Assembly: GCF_016862375.1 (NCBI RefSeq)
Contig: NZ_BOMV01000012.1
Coordinates: 110,441 to 174,440, forward strand
Length of the DNA stretch: 64,000 nt
Reading direction: 5' to 3'
Origin: Paractinoplanes rishiriensis
GTDB taxonomy: Bacteria; Actinomycetota; Actinomycetes; Mycobacteriales; Micromonosporaceae
Shown here: positions 60,998-64,000 of the stretch, piece by piece
Layout of the letters: each line of letters starts with the position of its first letter
How positions within the stretch are numbered: the first letter of the stretch is position 1
Notes under the pieces: model-generated
Told to the model about the DNA's origin: nothing
The model's database searches: none
The model's input: the letters and a program-made list of their open reading frames with translations, nothing else
Translations under genes and position numbers: made by a program

Positions 60998-62628
60998 GAC
61001 GGGATGCTCCTTCGGATCAGGGCGGCGGCCGCTACGGTTGCGGCCAAGAGGTAGGCGACGAGCACGGCTGCCGGCGCCCGGGACGGCGACGGCAGGTAGC
61101 CGGGATTGCGGTAGAGGGTCAGCGTGGGACCGCGGTGCACCAGCGTGAGACCGGCCGGTGCCGATCCGTCCGGTACCAGGTTGGGGCCGGCCGGCGCCGA
61201 CCCGTCCTGCACCAGCACCCAGTGGATCGAGGGGTCGGCCGGTGAACTGCCGGCGGCCAGGCGGGTTCGGATCTCGGCGGCTGCGGGGCTCTCGCCGTCG
61301 ATCACGCTGTTGCCGACGCGCAGCCGGTCGTCGGTGATCACGGGGGCGGGCAGGTAGCGGGTGGCGGGGTCGATGACCACCGTGCCGGGGTTCCAGTCGT
61401 AGGCGCGGTAGGCCGACATCGGCAGGGACAGCACCGGGCCCGGGTCGGCGGCGACCGTCCGGGCCACCGCCGTCCACTCCGCGGGGTAGCTGACCGGGCG
61501 CAGCTTGCCGCCGGCGCCCCAGGCCAGGTCGGGCAGCATCGCGACGGGCAGCAGCGTGAACCCGGCCAGCACCAGGCGTCCGGCCGGCACCCTTCCGGCG
61601 ATGCGCTCGGCGGCCAGTGCGAGGCAGAGAGCAAGGCAGAGGGCGTACGGGATCAGCAGTTTTTGCCCATCGCGGAGCAGGCCGGCGCCGGGCACGTGCT
61701 CGACGGCGAAGCGCAGCGCGGCGGTGGTCGGCGGGACTGTGCCGGCGGCCGCGAGCAGCAGGGATACGGCGGCGAGCAGGGCCAGACGGTTCGCGGTGCC
61801 CTCGGGCCAGCGACGGCGCAGGACGGCGAAACCGAACGCCGCCGCGACCAGCAGCCCGATCGTGAACACCGGGACCGGCCAACCGGTGCGGCTGCCGGGT
61901 ACGGCGTGCGCGTTCCAGATGCCGCCGGTGCCGAGGAGCGCGACGAACGAGCCGCCCCAGTTCTCGGCGCGGGCCGCGAACGCCTCCACCGCCGCCGGAT
62001 CGGATCGGCCCGGCGCGGTGGTGAGCAGGGCGGCGACCAGCCACGGAGCGTTCAAGGCGGCGACCGGGAGCCAGCGCCGGGGACCGGTGAGCGCGACGGT
62101 CACGGCCATCGCGATCACGCCGCCGGTCGGGGTCGCGCTGGCGCAGGCGGCGGCCAGCACCAGCCGGGGGAGCGAGCCGTCCCGGGCGGCGGCCACCAGC
62201 CAGGGCAGGGCCGCGTAGCAGAGCAGCAGACCCCAGTGGCCGAGCAGCAGGCGTTCGGCCAGGAAAGGCGTCCAGGCGTACGCGACGGCGGCCACCAGGC
62301 GGGTTCCGGTGCGCCGGGCGGGCACCAGGCGGTAGGCGCCGAGCACCGCGGCGGCCAGGATCGCGGCCAGCACCGCCCGCTGCACCAGCCAGCCCGGCAC
62401 GGCCAGCGCGGACAACCCGACCAGGGCGTCCAGAGGAACGGCCCGGGGCAGCGTGCCGCCGGGAGCCAGCAGGTCGGCCCGAAGCGGCTGCCTCGGCACG
62501 AAGACCATGTCGTACCGCAGCACGTACCCGGACCGGACCAGCGGCGCCAGCACCGCCACCACCACAAACGCGGCGCAGCAATACCGGACAAGGCGGTCCC
62601 GGCCCGGTAACCTCCCGTGCGGAGGCAC
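60994..62628 (-). CDS. multi-spanning membrane protein, GT-C-like
   Basis: This 544-residue protein has about 12 membrane helices and an extracellular loop after the first (GYVLRYDMVFVPRQPL). The plan is like AftD-neighbour GT-C or mannosyltransferase-type proteins: short Asp-containing first loop, then alternating helices, and a soluble C-terminal part (TVVIDPATRYLPAPVITDDRLRVG). No catalytic role is proven. GTG 62628 is used; a longer frame to 63357 is a shadow. It overlaps DUF2613 by four bases and diverges from the flippase. Confidence 0.8.
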   Translation of the reverse strand: MPPHGRLPGRDRLVRYCCAAFVVVAVLAPLVRSGYVLRYDMVFVPRQPLRADLLAPGGTLPRAVPLDALVGLSALAVPGWLVQRAVLAAILAAAVLGAYRLVPARRTGTRLVAAVAYAWTPFLAERLLLGHWGLLLCYAALPWLVAAARDGSLPRLVLAAACASATPTGGVIAMAVTVALTGPRRWLPVAALNAPWLVAALLTTAPGRSDPAAVEAFAARAENWGGSFVALLGTGGIWNAHAVPGSRTGWPVPVFTIGLLVAAAFGFAVLRRRWPEGTANRLALLAAVSLLLAAAGTVPPTTAALRFAVEHVPGAGLLRDGQKLLIPYALCLALCLALAAERIAGRVPAGRLVLAGFTLLPVAMLPDLAWGAGGKLRPVSYPAEWTAVARTVAADPGPVLSLPMSAYRAYDWNPGTVVIDPATRYLPAPVITDDRLRVGNSVIDGESPAAAEIRTRLAAGSSPADPSIHWVLVQDGSAPAGPNLVPDGSAPAGLTLVHRGPTLTLYRNPGYLPSPSRAPAAVLVAYLLAATVAAAALIRRSIPS

Positions 62629-62629
62629 A

Positions 62630-63916
62630 GTGGACTCTTCACCACGCCGGGGCGCCGCCGCGCTGGGCCGGGCCGGCCTGCTCGTCACGGTCGCGAACGC
62701 CGCCGCCAACCTGCTGGCGTACGTGGTCCCGGTGCTGGGCGCCCGCCGGCTGGCGCCGGCCGACCTGGGCGCGCTCGCCACCTGTCTGGCCCTGGTCGCC
62801 ATCGCCACGATCCCCGGCATCGGCCTGCAGACCGCGGTCGCGGTGGCCGTCGCCAAGGCGGGCAGCCGGGTGTCGGCGGCGCGCTGGACCGTGCTGGTGG
62901 CGGCCGGCTGCGGCGGCGCGATGCTGCTGGCGACCCCGCTGCTGGCCGCGCTGCTCCGGTTGCCGCTGGCGGTGCCGCCGCTGCTGGCGCTGATGGTGGT
63001 TCCGGCGGTGCTGGCCGGCTGGCCGCTGGGCCTGCTCCAGGGCGGCGAACGCTTCGGCCGCCTCGCGATCGGGACCGTGCTGCTGGCCGTCGGCCGGTAT
63101 GTCGGCGTGGTGGCCGGGTTGGCCGTGGGGGTGGGACTGACGGGTTCGCTGGCGCTGGGCGCGCTGGTGGCATGGTCGGTGCTGCCGCCGCTGGCGTGGC
63201 TGGCGTTCGGCTCGCCGACCCGGCGGCGGGCACCCGCCGCGCCCGGCACCGCAGCTTCACCGCCGGTTGGGCCGGAGGCGGCGCCGGGCGCGATTTCCGC
63301 CGCCGGCGCGTTGCGCGGGCGGGCGGTGTTCGCGGCGGCTAGCGCCTCGCTGGCCATTCTTGTGGTCTCCTATGCCGATCTCCTGCTGGCGCGGCGGCTG
63401 CTGCCGCCCGGCGAGTCGGGCGCGTATGCGGTCGGTGCGGTGCTCACCCGGGCGGCCATCTGGGCACCGCAGGTCGTCACGATCGTGGCGTTGCCCTGGC
63501 TGGCCCGCGGACGTTCGGCGGCGTTGCGAGTGGGCTTGGCGCTGCTCGCCGCCGCCGGTCTGGTACTGGTCGCCGGGACGGCCGTCGCGAGTGAACTGGC
63601 GGTGCGCGCGGTGGGCGGTGACCGATACGCCGGCCTGGCCCGGTACGCGCCGTATTTCGTCACGGCCGGTGCGCTGTATGCGATCACGGTCTTTCTGCTC
63701 AACGCGCGGATCGCCGCCGGTGCCCGCCGGCCCGCGGCGGGGGTGTGGGTGGTGGTGGTCGTGCTGGTCGGGGTGGCCGCGGTCGTCCGGCCGTCGACCG
63801 TCGGGCAGCTGCTGGCGTGCGCGGTCGCCGCCGCCGCGGCCACCGTGGCGGTGACCGGCGCGGCGGTCTGGCGGTCGGCGAGGCGCGTCCGGGAGGCCGC
63901 CACTGTGCCCGGGTAG
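62630..63916 (+). CDS. polysaccharide/lipid flippase-like protein (Wzx-type)
   Basis: This 428-residue polytopic protein has about 12 helices and fits the oligosaccharide flippase group: GRAGLLVTVANAAANLLAYVVPVLGARRLAPADLGALATCLALVAI at the start, PLGLLQGGERFGRLAIGTVLLAVGRYVGVVAGL, then YADLLLARRLLPPGESGAYAVGAVLTRAAIWAPQVV. GTG 62630 has GGAGG 4 nt upstream. Its start is one base from that of the divergent gene. The last codons merge into the 18-bp repeat. It may export a lipid-linked glycan for the neighbouring glycosyltransferases. Confidence 0.87.
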   Translation: MDSSPRRGAAALGRAGLLVTVANAAANLLAYVVPVLGARRLAPADLGALATCLALVAIATIPGIGLQTAVAVAVAKAGSRVSAARWTVLVAAGCGGAMLLATPLLAALLRLPLAVPPLLALMVVPAVLAGWPLGLLQGGERFGRLAIGTVLLAVGRYVGVVAGLAVGVGLTGSLALGALVAWSVLPPLAWLAFGSPTRRRAPAAPGTAASPPVGPEAAPGAISAAGALRGRAVFAAASASLAILVVSYADLLLARRLLPPGESGAYAVGAVLTRAAIWAPQVVTIVALPWLARGRSAALRVGLALLAAAGLVLVAGTAVASELAVRAVGGDRYAGLARYAPYFVTAGALYAITVFLLNARIAAGARRPAAGVWVVVVVLVGVAAVVRPSTVGQLLACAVAAAAATVAVTGAAVWRSARRVREAATVPG

Positions 63917-64000
63917 AAGGCGGGGCCCGGGTAGAAGGCGGGGCCCGGGTAGAAGGCGGGGCCCGGGTAGAAGGCGGGGCCCGGGTAGAAGGCGGGGCCC
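63911..64000. repeat. 18-bp tandem repeat, 5 visible copies, continuing off window
   Basis: Five exact head-to-tail copies of GGGTAGAAGGCGGGGCCC run to the right edge. The first copy supplies the stop codon of the flippase gene. The copies are identical, which suggests recent expansion; total copy number cannot be seen. Confidence 0.95.

Noticed and set aside
63911..64000. Possible terminator stems at the window edge
   Set aside because: GGGCCC is self-complementary in each unit, but no T-tract follows, and the regular 18-bp period is better explained as a tandem repeat.

Overview
The window is high-GC DNA with frequent GTG (and some TTG) starts, tightly overlapping operons, and actinobacterial families such as the KstR/KstR2 steroid regulon, AftD arabinofuranosyltransferase, DUF3068, DUF2613, an F420/Ddn-like reductase and a CvnA-like sensor kinase. 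It is best read as a chromosomal segment of a filamentous actinomycete, plausibly Micromonosporaceae (Actinoplanes-like). The genus is inferred from gene content, not proven. No rRNA, tRNA, CRISPR array, integrase or transposase was recognised.

Layout. 1-7.5 kb: secreted glycoside hydrolases (a truncated GH78 alpha-L-rhamnosidase and a GH30 galactanase-like enzyme) flank a repeat-rich membrane protein. 7.3-11.1 kb: a small antitoxin-like protein, a ThuA/Gfo-Idh-MocA sugar pair, a DUF4142 protein and a MarR regulator. 11.1-26.5 kb: steroid block A, with a thioesterase, kstD, a START-like protein, kstR, an igr-type operon (chsE1-chsE2-chsH2-chsH1-ltp2), hsaF-hsaG-hsaE with a KstD-like flavoprotein, then a second kstD and a chsH3-like hydratase. 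26.6-39.2 kb: mixed housekeeping and accessory genes, including a sensor kinase, an FG-GAP protein, a kinase-fold phosphotransferase, a SAM methyltransferase, a DUF990-type ABC exporter, a PadR pair and an MDR oxidoreductase. 39.3-53.0 kb: steroid block B, with kshB, a zinc-ribbon protein and kshA divergent from hsaA-hsaD-hsaC-hsaB, then the KstR2-type ring C/D operons (fadD3, a crotonase, fadE31-32-33, and divergently fadE30-ipdF). 53.0-64 kb: cell-envelope block, with an aftD-like gene, an acyltransferase, a DUF3068 protein, a GT4 glycosyltransferase, a DUF2613 protein, a multi-spanning membrane protein and a flippase, ending in an 18-bp tandem repeat.

How it works together. ChsE1-ChsE2, ChsH1-ChsH2 and Ltp2 remove the last three side-chain carbons of a C22 steroid-CoA. 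KstD and KshAB open ring B. HsaA/B, HsaC and HsaD cleave ring A, and HsaE-HsaF-HsaG turn the released C6 acid into pyruvate and propionyl-CoA. FadD3, FadE30, IpdF and FadE31-33 act on the remaining C/D-ring propionate. Five perfect matches to the KstR operator (TnnAACnnGTTnnA) and one perfect KstR2 operator (AnCAAGnnCTTGnT) sit in the divergent promoters. Cyp125, mce4, kstR2, ipdA/B/C and early side-chain genes are not in the window.

The most unusual signal is the link between steroid control and the envelope. One KstR box lies between the acyltransferase and DUF3068 genes, and the aftD-like gene overlaps the end of ipdF by four bases. A second candidate novelty is a small zinc-ribbon protein translationally coupled between kshA and kshB.
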